15,395 bases of DNA, from positions 44,779-60,173 of the forward strand of contig NZ_AWQQ01000087.1 in the NCBI RefSeq assembly GCF_002607855.1. The letters are read 5' to 3'. Origin of the DNA: Desulforamulus profundi (GTDB taxonomy: Bacteria > Bacillota_B > Desulfotomaculia > Desulfotomaculales > Desulfotomaculaceae). The notes below the pieces were generated by a model, which was not told where the DNA came from, did not search any database, and saw nothing but the letters and a program-made list of their open reading frames with translations. Positions within the stretch are counted from its first letter, which is position 1. Each line of letters starts with the position of its first letter. Positions 1-8,100 of the stretch are shown here, piece after piece. A program made the position numbers and the translations under genes.

Positions 1-88
1 TCACAGGATTCAACTGCTAGGCCATAAGCTCTCGCTTATGTTCCGGGTGGATCACCCCGCAGGTTCCCCGCCGCTGCCTAAAGCAAAC
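1..88 (-). promoter_or_regulatory. Partial ydaO-type (c-di-AMP) riboswitch, cut by the left edge
   Basis: Read on the minus strand, this stretch contains GGGGAACC, then GGGGTGATCC, a strong hairpin CATAAGC-GAGA-GCTTATG, and finally GAATCCTGTGA at the window edge. The order (GGGGAACC, GGGGUGAAUC-like block, hairpin, GAAUCCUGU) matches what I remember of the ydaO/yuaA riboswitch, which binds c-di-AMP and usually switches off potassium transporter or cell-wall hydrolase genes. The closing 3' strand (GCUAAC and P1) and the controlled gene would lie left of base 1. A good promoter sits about 100 bases upstream at 187-215. The identification rests on remembered consensus blocks, so another structured leader RNA is possible. 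Confidence 0.6.
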
Positions 89-186
89 GTACTGCCCGGA
101 GAAGGTGTTACCTCCACCTGGATTGATAGTATTCCATGCCCGACTTTCACAGCGTGTCTTTGCGACATGGAAATATTTACATCATT

Positions 187-215
187 ATTCTAGCAGTCTT
201 TATGATTAATTACAA
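187..215 (-). promoter_or_regulatory. Sigma-A-type promoter of the riboswitch leader
   Basis: On the minus strand TTGTAA (210-215) and TAGAAT (187-192) are separated by exactly 17 bases, giving 4/6 and 5/6 matches to the housekeeping consensus. Transcription would start near 180 and run left through a roughly 90-base 5' segment, including a CCATG...CATGG stem, into the riboswitch. Confidence 0.6.
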
Positions 216-230
216 CTGTGAAACCGCAAG

Positions 231-255
231 AAACAGGTTTTTTCACCTCCTGTTT
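231..255 (+). terminator. Possible stem-loop terminator (plus direction)
   Basis: AAACAGG (231-237) pairs with CCTGTTT (249-255), and the plus strand continues with TATTGCTTTTTT. The stem has only 7 pairs and no obvious plus-strand gene precedes it. It may be incidental, or it may isolate the minus-strand promoter at 187-215 from its surroundings. Confidence 0.25.
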
Positions 256-298
256 TATTGCTTTTTTAGCAGATTTAAATAGCTATTTAGTAACTGCT

Positions 299-424
299 TC
301 AAACCTCCGTAAAGACTTCGGGAAACAGTTCTTTAAGTTTTTTAATCCTCTCCCCCAGCACATCCTGGCAGCGCAGGTCCATTTTCAGCGGGTCAGTCAA
401 AACCTTTTCCCCTTTTAATCTCAT
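299..424 (-). pseudogene. N-terminal remnant of a type III restriction-modification methyltransferase (Mod)
   Basis: The 41-codon open frame ends in ERIKKLKELFPEVFTEV and then stops. The motif LKELFPEVFTE, preceded by a D-L-x-C-x-D-V-L segment, is the characteristic N-terminus of type III site-specific DNA methyltransferases, where it is normally followed by GKIDFEKL-type sequence and several hundred more residues. None of the catalytic motifs (DPPY, FxGxG) are present here, so this is a 5' relic of a mod gene. Its ATG overlaps the stop of the upstream membrane-protein gene as ATGA, so the two may have been co-translated. In the full-length family the start may be the internal ATG at the MDL residues. 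Confidence 0.6.
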
Positions 425-780
425 TGGCGATTACCAAAGAATTTCGTAAAAGAGTGTGGAAAATCCTCTTTTATGCTCATACCATCCGTCAAAGGACAGA
501 AAAAAAAGCGGCTACCGCGCCGCTGCCAAACATCATACTTGTTTCCCATAAAGGCATCCATCACCATATAAATGATACATATAATAAAGATGCTAAGCCA
601 AAGCCATACAGGTCCCCCGATAAGGCTGTGTAAAAGACCTGCCATTAGGTAGGCAAAAATTCCCCCAATGGTCAACCAAAATAGGCCGCTGCCCAGAGAG
701 ACAATAAATATCACCAGGCCGTAAACAATTGCACCAAGCAAATATATTAACCCAAACAAGGCTGCAAAGAAATCCTTCAT
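421..780 (-). CDS. Small multi-pass membrane protein of unknown function
   Basis: This 119-residue protein is very hydrophobic over residues 1 to about 80, with roughly three membrane-spanning stretches (about residues 4-30, 32-54 and 58-78). A short polar, basic tail follows (NKYDVWQRRGSR and onward). The ATG at 780 is preceded by GGGGTG at good spacing, which supports this start. I recognise no family. The stop codon overlaps the start of the type III methyltransferase relic by the ATGA arrangement. The last 30 or so residues look less constrained and may be an extension acquired when the neighbouring sequence was rearranged. Function cannot be assigned beyond a membrane location. Confidence 0.6.
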   Translation of the reverse strand: MKDFFAALFGLIYLLGAIVYGLVIFIVSLGSGLFWLTIGGIFAYLMAGLLHSLIGGPVWLWLSIFIICIIYMVMDAFMGNKYDVWQRRGSRFFFCPLTDGMSIKEDFPHSFTKFFGNRQ

Positions 781-877
781 TCACTTCACCCCCGGGGACA
801 GGGCTATTTTTGATTTTTTATTCAATATGTTATTCAAAATACCTCTTGTCAGATACCTTTTTTAGTAAATCTTTAGT

Positions 878-902
878 AAAAATAAAAAGACCCTTGAGGG
901 TC
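878..902 (-). terminator. Intrinsic terminator after the phd/relE-remnant unit
   Basis: On the minus strand GACCC-TCAA-GGGTC (889-902) is followed directly by TTTTTATTTTT. It lies about 130 bases after the end of the truncated toxin and would end that transcript. The stem is short but the T-run is good. The rest of 781-1033 holds only another small hairpin (TGTGGG/CCCACA, 926-946) and no gene that I can see. Confidence 0.5.
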
Positions 903-1033
903 CGTTGCTAAGGGAGATTATTTGGTGTGGGGTGACAAGTCCCACATCTCTTTACTAAACAAATTTTCATCTAAAAAACAGCACCTGGCCCGGCAAGCAA
1001 TAAAAGTTGACTTTCAAAAGCAATAGCAATAAA

Positions 1034-1171
1034 TTATCGGATAAACTTTTCAATATTCATTTTTGCATAAAGGATTCTGTGTATTTCTACTTCATGTTCA
1101 GCGACTACATAGAACACCAGATAGTTTTTTAAATCGTTTTGTGCCAAAGGCAGGTATTTCACTTTATACAT
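1034..1171 (-). pseudogene. RelE/ParE-type toxin with an internal in-frame deletion
   Basis: The 45-codon frame starts MYKVKYLPLAQNDLKN and continues directly with YLVFYVVAEHEVEIHRILYA. Both halves match the usual RelE/ParE fold: the N-terminal beta strand with the start of helix 1, and the C-terminal YLVFY...VEIHRILYA strands. Family members are about 90-105 residues, and here the two halves are joined with roughly 50 residues missing in the middle. The reading frame is preserved. The start codon overlaps the antitoxin stop by 8 bases, as in normal coupled modules. The product is unlikely to be an active mRNA interferase or gyrase poison, because the helical hairpin and central strands are absent. 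Confidence 0.8.
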
Positions 1172-1451
1172 TATCACCATCTACTTTATTAGCAAGCCTT
1201 GACCTTAAATTAGAAAACACTTCTTCATGGGAAAAACGTTTATCAGTGGATTTTGCTTCCAACTCTGCTTCCTTAAGCTTGAAATAGATTTCACTTTCAA
1301 ATAGTTTGCGCTCATAGGTTTCAATACTCATTACAACCATATCACCATAACCATTCTTGGTCAAAAACACTGGTTCTGCTGTTTCATGTACCAGCCTTGA
1401 AATATCAGCAAAATTGTTTCGCAAATCTGAAACTGGTCTAATATGTGGCAT
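1164..1451 (-). CDS. Phd/YefM-family antitoxin (complete)
   Basis: A 95-residue protein beginning MPHIRPVSDLRNNFADIS, with the Phd/YefM hallmark PVFLTKNGYGDMVVMSIETYE at about residues 27-47. The N-terminal half of this family dimerises and binds operator DNA; the acidic C-terminal half wraps the partner toxin. The length is normal for the family. The ATG has an AAGGGGTG ribosome binding site upstream. Directly downstream and overlapping is the internally deleted RelE toxin, so this is now an antitoxin with no working partner in cis. A palindrome just upstream (1482-1501) is a candidate operator for autoregulation. It could still neutralise a related toxin encoded elsewhere. Confidence 0.9.
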   Translation of the reverse strand: MPHIRPVSDLRNNFADISRLVHETAEPVFLTKNGYGDMVVMSIETYERKLFESEIYFKLKEAELEAKSTDKRFSHEEVFSNLRSRLANKVDGDNV

Positions 1452-1481
1452 ATAATCACCCCTTTATTATTATAGCATAAT

Positions 1482-1501
1482 ATTATCATGATTATGATAA
1501 T
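1482..1501. promoter_or_regulatory. Candidate operator palindrome upstream of the phd-like gene
   Basis: ATTATCAT-GATT-ATGATAAT is a perfect 8-bp inverted repeat about 30 bases upstream of the antitoxin start, in a very AT-rich stretch where its promoter would lie. Phd/YefM antitoxins repress their own promoters by binding such palindromes. That it is this operator is inferred from position only. Confidence 0.45.
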
Positions 1502-1538
1502 TAATCAAAAATGTTTATTGCATAATAAAAATGGGCAG

Positions 1539-1570
1539 AGTTGCAAAAGAAAATCCCCACTTTTGCAACT
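1539..1570 (-). terminator. Stem-loop downstream of hsdR, possible terminator
   Basis: AGTTGCAAAAG (1539-1549) and CTTTTGCAACT (1560-1570) form a perfect 11-bp stem with a 10-base loop, about 150 bases past the hsdR stop on the minus strand. A T5 run follows only after a gap of about eight bases, so it is not a textbook terminator. The intervening 1571-1723 shows no gene. Confidence 0.35.
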
Positions 1571-1723
1571 CAAATCCCCTCAGCCTTGCTCACACGCTTT
1601 CTTCTATGGTTATTGTTGGGTCATATTACATTACATCCAGCAACTTCTGGTTCTTTTACAACCACTTACGCTGCTTTTCAAAGTCGGGCATTAATAGTCC
1701 TACTTTTGCCCAGTATTTTGCCT

Positions 1724-4700
1724 TTATCCCGCCCGACTGTATACACTCTGCCCAGCACCATAATAACAATCATAAATGTGCTGATACACCAGATCGCACT
1801 TTTGGTTGAATATTTCGGGAGTATATGCTCTCGGCAGTTCCCGGTCAAGAGAATCCTGTATTGTAATCAGTACCGCTGCCCTGGTCTGCTGGCGTTTGCG
1901 CCAGTCAAGAACCAGCTTCTCCCTCTTGAGCGTATCCAGCAGTTCCCTGATTACTTTCTTTACCTGAGCCTTATCTTTAGCTGTCAATTTCGGTTCAGGT
2001 TTGGTAAGGATATCAAACAGGGCAAGCTCTTCCTCAGTAAGCTGTTCCGCCATACTGCGCTTTTCTTCTTCGGTGAGTTCTCTGGCGAAGGCAAGCAATT
2101 TGTCAAACATCAGTTCCACATTCAGGGCGCCGCTGTTGTACTCGTCAATCAGTTTCTGGAACCTCTCGGCAAAATCAACCCTGCTTTTGTTAAGGCGCAC
2201 CATCTTGTTCAGTTTGGCGTTGATTAAACCTTTCAGTTTCTCCACCTCTGTGTGTTTCTTAGATTTGTCAAAGAACTTTCGCAAGGCCTCAAAATCAATC
2301 CGGCTCAAATCAACTTTCGCATTGTACCCGGCAGGGGCTTCGTGGATGATATAACCTTCACTGGCAATAGACTGGTCAAGAACTTCTTCAATATCAACCA
2401 TAATTTCAGAGATGTCGGCCGGGGGTGTCAGCGCCCTGATTTTATCGGAAATACAGGTAAAAAGATTCTTCTGCTTGGCAAATTCAGAAGCTTTTGGGTC
2501 AGGCAAAATAGCTTTATAGAGTTTAACTATATTCCCCGCCATGGATTGAAACCGCCGCTTGGTTTCGTCATTGACCACCAGGAACTCCACAGCATCATCC
2601 AAAAGGCCGACAAGTTCAAGACCTGATGTGTTAAGAAGCCGGCCTACGTCAATGCCTTTTTCATTACAGAAAGCAGTTGTTTCGGCAATAGCTTTCTTAA
2701 GCTCATCAATCAATGCTGCCTTGTCTTTCACCGGTGTATCAACTGAGCCGCCCGCTGCAGGAGTAGCGTATATGGCAAGAGCTTTTTGAAGATTGCGGAA
2801 TACGCCGATATAGTCGACGATGGTGCCGCAGGTCTTATCCTTGAATACCCGGTTCGCCCTGGCGATAGTCTGCATCAGGGTATGGTTCTTCATCGGCTTG
2901 TCCAAATAAATTGTATTAACGGCAGGAGCGTCGAAGCCTGTCAGCCACATGGCACAGACAAACACGATTCTGAAAGGATCATTGGGGTCTTTGAACTTTT
3001 TATCCAGGTCTTCGGTTACCATGCTTTTGCGGTGAGGCAGGATATCCAATCCCTTCTTCTGAAAGGCTTCAACCTCGTTCTGACCGGAAGATATGACCAC
3101 CGCCATATCGGTTTCCTGCATGTAACCCAGTTTCTTTTTTATTTCTGCTGCTTCTTCAGGATGACATTGGGCAAGCTGCCTGCTCAGTTCCTCCATGTAC
3201 TTTTGCCAATATTTCCGAACCTTGTCATACATCTTGACGGCAGTATACCTGTCGATGCTCACCACCATGGCCTTGCCCATCTCGCCCCGGGTCATGAAAT
3301 GCTTGACGATGTCCCCGGCAATTGTCTCCAGCCGGTCGTCACGGGTAATCAGGTGATATTCCCGGGCAAATTCCCGTTCCAGCTTCTTCTCCTCTTCTTC
3401 GCTTAACTCGGCGTTGTCGATGATGTCCTGAATTTCATCGTTAAGGTTCTCGTTGATGAGCTGGAGTTCAGGAATACGGTTCTCATAATAGAGGGGCACA
3501 GTGCTCTATCCTCAACGGACTGGCGGAAGTTATAGATGGAAACATAATCCCCGAACACTTCCCTGGTTTTTTCCTCGCCGGCCATCAGAGGGGTTCCCGT
3601 AAAGGCAATGAAAGAGGCATTGGGCATGGCAGAGCGCATGTTGGCAGCAAGGGTATCATACTGGCTGCGGTGGGCTTCATCCACCAATACAATGATATCG
3701 TCCCGGTCGGTTATTTTCGGATATCTGCCATCGCTATCACTTTGGAATTTATAGATGAGGGTAAACACCATCCGGTGGTCCTCGGCCAAAAGCTCCTTTA
3801 AGTGCTGGCAACTTTCGGCCTGCACCCTTTCCTCGATAACGGCGCCAACCGCCGCAAAGTTTTTGTAGATCTGTTCGTCCAGTTCCGCCCGGTCAGTGAC
3901 GATAACAAAGGTCCAGTTGCCGGGTATTTTGCGCAGGATCTTCTGGCAGAAGAACACCATGGAATAAGATTTCCCTGAACCTGGGTGTGCCAGAATACGC
4001 CGAGGCGTCCTTTGTTTTCCCGTATCTTTTTCACTGCTTCAATGGCGTTGTTGACCCCCAGGTACTGGTGGTTCTTGGCTACCAGCTTTACCAGAGAGCC
4101 GCCGGCATCGCTGAACAGGGTAAAGTTCTCTACGATGTCCAAAAGTTTGGCCTTATCACAGGTTCCGCGAATCATGGTTTCGAGAGATACAACGCCTTCT
4201 TCACCCTCATTGTTGACCTTCTTCCATTCGGCAAAGTGCTCCCAGGACGCGCTCATACTGCCGATACGGCTCTGACTGCCGTTGGAAAGAATGATGAAGC
4301 CGTTGTACCAGAACAGCTGGGGGATGGTATTTTTATAGTCCCGCAGGTTGTCGTAATAGGCGTGTTCCAGCCTGCGGGCGGTGGATTTGAGCTCGATAAA
4401 CACAAGGGGAATGCCGTTGACAAAGCCGACAAGGTCAGCGCGGCGCTTGTAGATTTCGCCGGATATCCACAGCTGGGACGCCAGCAGGAAGTGGTTGTTC
4501 TCCGGACAGTTCCAGTCAATGACCTTCACAACCTCGTCGGTTTCCTCATCATCGGCGTTCTTATATGTAACCTTGACCCCGTCCTTGAGGAGTTTGTAAA
4601 CCTCCCGATTGGCCTGGACAGGGCTCAAACTGCTGCGGTCTTTAACGATTTCCTCAATGGCCAGGTTGATGGCCTCACTGTCCATACCGGGATTGAGCTT

Positions 4701-4874
4701 CTCCAGAGCATTACGGAGATACCGGGTCAGCACCACCTCGGCAGTGGTCTCCCGGCCGAGGGTTCCTGCTGTGCCAAGGGTTTCATGGAAGCAGTTGACG
4801 GTTTCATATCCGAGTTGGGCAAACAGGTCGATGGCCGGCTGTTCTATCAATGCATCTTCGCTGTAGTCGTTCAT
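1724..4874 (-). pseudogene. hsdR: Type I restriction enzyme subunit R, split by two single-base frameshifts
   Basis: HsdR is the ATP-dependent translocase and nuclease subunit of type I restriction. The N-terminus carries the PD-(D/E)XK nuclease motif (ADLVGFVNGIPLVFIELKS). The motor follows: Walker A (FWHTQGSGKS, visible only across a frameshift), DEAH box (LVDEAHRSQYD), TGTPL, and motifs V/VI (TGFDAPAVNTIYLDKP, QTIARANRVF). A charged C-terminal region ends at 1724. Frameshift 1 is near 3980, inside Walker A, where one G is missing from the expected CAGGGTTCAGGG. Frameshift 2 is near 3508, where GCACTGTGCCC should read GCAACTGTGCCC to give TVPLYYENR. Restored, the protein is about 1050 residues, normal for the family. 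The ATG follows the hsdS stop without a gap, and its GGAGGTGAT site lies in the hsdS tail. Either the gene is dead or the bases were miscalled. Confidence 0.93.
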
Positions 4875-6152
4875 TTAATCACCTCCCACGGCAATATCCA
4901 GGTCCTCCACATCCAGTTCGCCGGAGATAAGCTTGGGCAGCAATAGGTCGCGGGTGCGGCGGAGGTTACGATTCTTAGCTCCGAGCTTCTGAATCATATC
5001 GAATATAGGGATAATATGATCAGCAAAATTCTGCTGAATTTCCCTGTCTGGTACTAATATTTGGTCATTTTTAAGGAAAAACTCATACTTGAAATTAGTT
5101 ATACCAGTTGACTGAACCTGATACTTTTCAATAACTCCATTTGCATATATCTCAAGAAGGTGAAGATATATAAGTTCAGGAAGTATGGTTTCCTTATCAG
5201 GTCTAATGAGTTTACAAAAGCTGGCACATATCACATCGTTGTCGTAAGAGTTAAGTAACGACTGATTTATTAGTAAAGCTCTTCCTACTGGTTGTCCTTT
5301 GCTGCCACCAGATACCTCAAATACTATATCCCCAGCTTTAAGCTTACGGGAACGGAAGTTAGATTCTGTATGGTAACGTAACGGGCATGACTCTATGGAA
5401 CCTTGTCTCACATTAGGTATATCTGTTCCTCGAATAACATAAGCCGGGACAGTATATTTATCACTTCGGGATACTTCTCCCCAACCGCCTCCAATGGTAT
5501 GTGCCAAAAGAGAACCTATATTTTTAACCTCCCACCCCTCGGGTATCGGCCCCAGCTCCGACTCCACCATCTTGACCTTCTCATGGCCCGAGAACCTGAA
5601 CTTCACAAACCACTCCCGGTAAATGAGCTGCGCCATTTCCTCCAGTATCTTAATGCGGCGGGTGTTGTTTTCAATCAGGTCATCGTAAGTAGAGAGGATG
5701 GCGGCAATTTTGCGTTGGGTGGGGAGAGATGGAAGATTAATCTCAGCTTTTTCGAAAGTCTCAACATCAACGGCTGGATATGCAGCTCCCTTAACTCGTG
5801 ATACTAAATAATCGGTAAATGCTTGGTTTGTAACAGTATAATATAGGAATCTTGAATCAATGTTTTCTCTGGGTCTTAATACAGCAAATCCAGTTGAGAC
5901 TACCAAGTTTGGTTTTGGGTTCTTTATGTATAGGAATGAACGTAAATTAGGTCTTACAGTAGCAACTATAGTGTCTCCGTCTTTGACTAGCCTCTTTGCT
6001 CTCCCAGGTGCATCTTTAAGTTCATACTGTGTTGTTCCTGATAAAGTACCTGTACCAACAGAAGATATATCAATATACTCGATTTGGTTGTATTGATATC
6101 CTTTAGAGATCGATTCAGGATTAACTTTAATAACATCTCCTAATAACACCAT
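4875..6152 (-). CDS. hsdS: Type I restriction-modification specificity subunit S
   Basis: HsdS recognises the bipartite DNA target and anchors two HsdM and two HsdR subunits. The sequence shows two target-recognition domains, each followed by a conserved helical spacer: LPTQRKIAAILSTYDDLIE with NNTRRIKILEEMAQLIYREWF in the centre, and QQNFADHIIPIFDMIQKL with RTRDLLLPKLISGELDV at the C-terminus. The second recognition domain starts after the PIPEGWEVKNIG segment. Length is about 425 residues, normal. I choose the ATG at 6152 (MVLLGDVIKVNP), which has AGGA nine bases upstream; a GTG at 6167 is an alternative. Unlike hsdM and hsdR on either side, it has no frameshift. Its stop abuts the hsdR start. 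Confidence 0.93.
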   Translation of the reverse strand: MVLLGDVIKVNPESISKGYQYNQIEYIDISSVGTGTLSGTTQYELKDAPGRAKRLVKDGDTIVATVRPNLRSFLYIKNPKPNLVVSTGFAVLRPRENIDSRFLYYTVTNQAFTDYLVSRVKGAAYPAVDVETFEKAEINLPSLPTQRKIAAILSTYDDLIENNTRRIKILEEMAQLIYREWFVKFRFSGHEKVKMVESELGPIPEGWEVKNIGSLLAHTIGGGWGEVSRSDKYTVPAYVIRGTDIPNVRQGSIESCPLRYHTESNFRSRKLKAGDIVFEVSGGSKGQPVGRALLINQSLLNSYDNDVICASFCKLIRPDKETILPELIYLHLLEIYANGVIEKYQVQSTGITNFKYEFFLKNDQILVPDREIQQNFADHIIPIFDMIQKLGAKNRNLRRTRDLLLPKLISGELDVEDLDIAVGGD

Positions 6153-6181
6153 TATTACATTCCTCACATTCCAAACAGTAA

Positions 6182-7732
6182 TTAGCTCAATATCTGCTCC
6201 ACATTCTCCCTTATCCTCTCCTCCAACTCCGCTGCCTCAGCATTAAGCCGTTCCAATTCCTCGTTCAGTTCCTGCAGCCTTTCCATGAAGTCGAAGTCTT
6301 CCTCGTCCTTCTGGGCTACTCCCACATACCTGCCTGGATTGAGGCTCCAGCCTGAGCCTCGATTTCATCAATCGTTACCACCTTGCACAGGCCGGGCACA
6401 TCTACATATTTACCTTCGGGAAAATGCTCTTTCTGCATTTCACCCGTCCCAGTAACGGTTTCCACCGGTTCGCCGCGGTACAGCCGCACGATATTGGCGA
6501 TAAATTCAATCTGCTCCGGCGTGAATTCCCGGTGGGCCCGGTCCACCTGGCGGTAGATGTTCCGCGCGTCGATGAACAGCACCTTGTTCCCCCGGTCGGT
6601 CTGCCGCTTGCCCTTGTCAAAAAACCAGAGGGTGCAGGGCAGGGTAACGGTGTAGAAGAAGTTTGGCCCGATGGCGATCATCACATCGACGACCCTGTCC
6701 TGGATGAGCTTCCTTCTTATCTCCAATTCGGAACCCCTGGCATCGCTGGCGGAATTGGCCATGACAAAGCCGGCCCGTCCCTTGTCATTAAGGGCGCTGT
6801 AAAACTCCTGTATCCAGATGTAGTTGGCGTTGTCATTGGTAGGCAGTCCGAAGGGATACCTCGGATCGTCTTTGATTTTCTCCTTGTCCACACCGTCCAC
6901 ATTAAAGGGGGGATTGGCCATAACAAAGTCAAAGCGGTTTAAGCAGTTATGCACATTTTCGTAATAGGTGTTAGCCTGCCGGATGTCGCCCGAGAGGCCG
7001 TGCGCCGCCAGGTTCATTTTACACAGCCTTACGGTTTCGGCAACTTCTCCTGGCCGTAGATGGATATTTCACTGCCAGGGTTTTTCTTATGGTTATGGAC
7101 AAACCGGGCCGACTGGACAAACATACCGCCCGACCCGCAGGCCGGGTCCAGGATACGGCCTTGGTACGGCTCGATCACCTGGACAATGAGTTTAACCAGG
7201 GATGTGGGCGTATAGAACTCGCCGCCCCGCTGCCCTTCCGAACGGGCAAACTCGCCGAGGAAGTATTCATAGATATTTCCGAAGACATCACCTTCCACAT
7301 CCATGGGAATTTCAGAAAATATTTTAAGCAGCGCAATCAGTGTATCATTGTCCAGCCGGGTATAAGTTTTGGGGAGTACATCCTTCAGGTCTTCGTTTTC
7401 CGCTTCAATGGCTTTCATGGCCTCGTTGACGGCCTTTCCGATATTCTCGCCTTCCGGCAGCTTCAGGAGATAAGAATATCTCGCCTGTTCCGGCAGGTAC
7501 ATAACCCCTCTGGCCTGATAGTCGGCCTTACCGATGGCACGCCTGGAACCTGATGCCCTTGCTTTTTCGGCAAGCTCCTTTGCGGCCACACTGAATCTTT
7601 GGTCGGCAAACCTGAGGAAGATAAGCCCGAGGACGGGCACAGAATACTCGGAAGCCTTGAGCTTTGAATTTGCCCTCAATTGGTCTGCGGCAGTCCATAG
7701 TTTTTTTCTATTTCATTGTTAATTGACGGCAT
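6182..7732 (-). pseudogene. hsdM: Type I restriction-modification methyltransferase subunit M, broken by three single-base frameshifts
   Basis: HsdM is the N6-adenine methyltransferase of the type I complex. Motif I ([10 protein letters not shown]) and motif IV (NPPF, in [11 protein letters not shown]) are both present, with the N-terminal helical [19 protein letters not shown] region. Three shifts break it. Near 7701-7707 a run of 7 A (minus strand) should be 8 to join [11 protein letters not shown] to LWTAADQLR. Near 7045 AAGTTGCC should be AAGGTTGCC to give [18 protein letters not shown]. Near 6348 CAGGCTGG should be CAGGGCTGG to give [12 protein letters not shown]. Restored length is about 517 residues, as expected. 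The ATG at 7732 has AGAGGTG at good spacing. It is the first gene of hsdM-hsdS-hsdR; thirty bases separate it from hsdS. Confidence 0.92.
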
Positions 7733-7842
7733 TGTCTGCACCTCTCTAAGCTTTTAGCTCGTTTACTGTCAGAATTTTTTTATTTTGGTAAATCCTGCAT
7801 GAATATTTTGTACTTGTAAAATTGGTAGGTGTTTCCTCCCCT

Positions 7843-7914
7843 CGTCCACGGGAACATATACAATTCTTCCCAAAAGCCCATAAAGCCTTGCACAGCAAGG
7901 CTTTATGGGCGCAG
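7843..7914. repeat. Direct repeat copy A (about 70 bp, hairpin-containing)
   Basis: CGTCCACGGGAACATAT through TCCCAAAAG to the ATAAAGCCTTGC hairpin recurs at 9007-9078 in the same orientation with a few mismatches and small gaps. The two copies bracket the group II intron tail and the HNH gene. Confidence 0.8.
7876..7910. repeat. Perfect 16-bp inverted repeat in repeat copy A
   Basis: GCCCATAAAGCCTTGC (7876-7891) and GCAAGGCTTTATGGGC (7895-7910) are exact complements around a 3-base loop. It sits immediately after the 3' end of the group II intron on the minus strand. In either direction only a weak T-run follows (CTTTTGGG on the minus strand), so it is more likely part of the repeat or an intron-target hairpin than a good terminator. 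Confidence 0.75.
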
Positions 7915-8100
7915 AGTAGAAGGGTGGGGCTGCCACCCTCCCCTCATCAAACCGTACGTGCGGTTTTCCCGCATACGGCTTTCCGATACTCTTCTTCCTT
8001 CAGCATTCAGCTTCAGGTTGCCAGCTTCATAATTCCCTTTATCTTCAAAATTTCATACATCTGCTTAATCCCGCCGCGGCGGTAGCGCTTCTGCCTTTTC
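7915..8100 (-). mobile_element. 3' end of a group II intron (domains V and VI)
   Basis: On the minus strand the 34-base segment 7949-7982 reads AAGCCGTATGCGGG-AAAA-CCGCACGTACGGTTT, a textbook domain V hairpin with its tetraloop. It is followed by GATGAGGGGAGGGTGG...CCACCCTTCTACTC, a domain VI with the bulged branch-point A (TCTACTC). The 3' splice junction should lie near 7915. Upstream, a frame ending YEILKIKGIMKLAT (stop near 8018) may be the tail of the intron-encoded protein or unrelated. No reverse-transcriptase domain exists here: the HNH gene begins within about 150 bases. The intron is therefore a 3' remnant. The upstream limit is approximate. Confidence 0.85.

Noticed and set aside
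1..180. Leader considered as a TnpB C-terminus/omega-RNA relic or 6S RNA
   Set aside because: The GGGGAACC, GGGGTGATC and GAATCCTGT blocks with the promoter fit a ydaO riboswitch better; no TnpB zinc-finger motif is visible.
1541..2227. 228-residue plus-strand open frame opposite hsdR
   Set aside because: Antisense to the hsdR C-terminus, which has clear family motifs; composition is that of a shadow frame.
3987..4946. 319-residue plus-strand open frame
   Set aside because: Lies antisense to the hsdR N-terminus and the nuclease motif; a mirror of the real coding strand.
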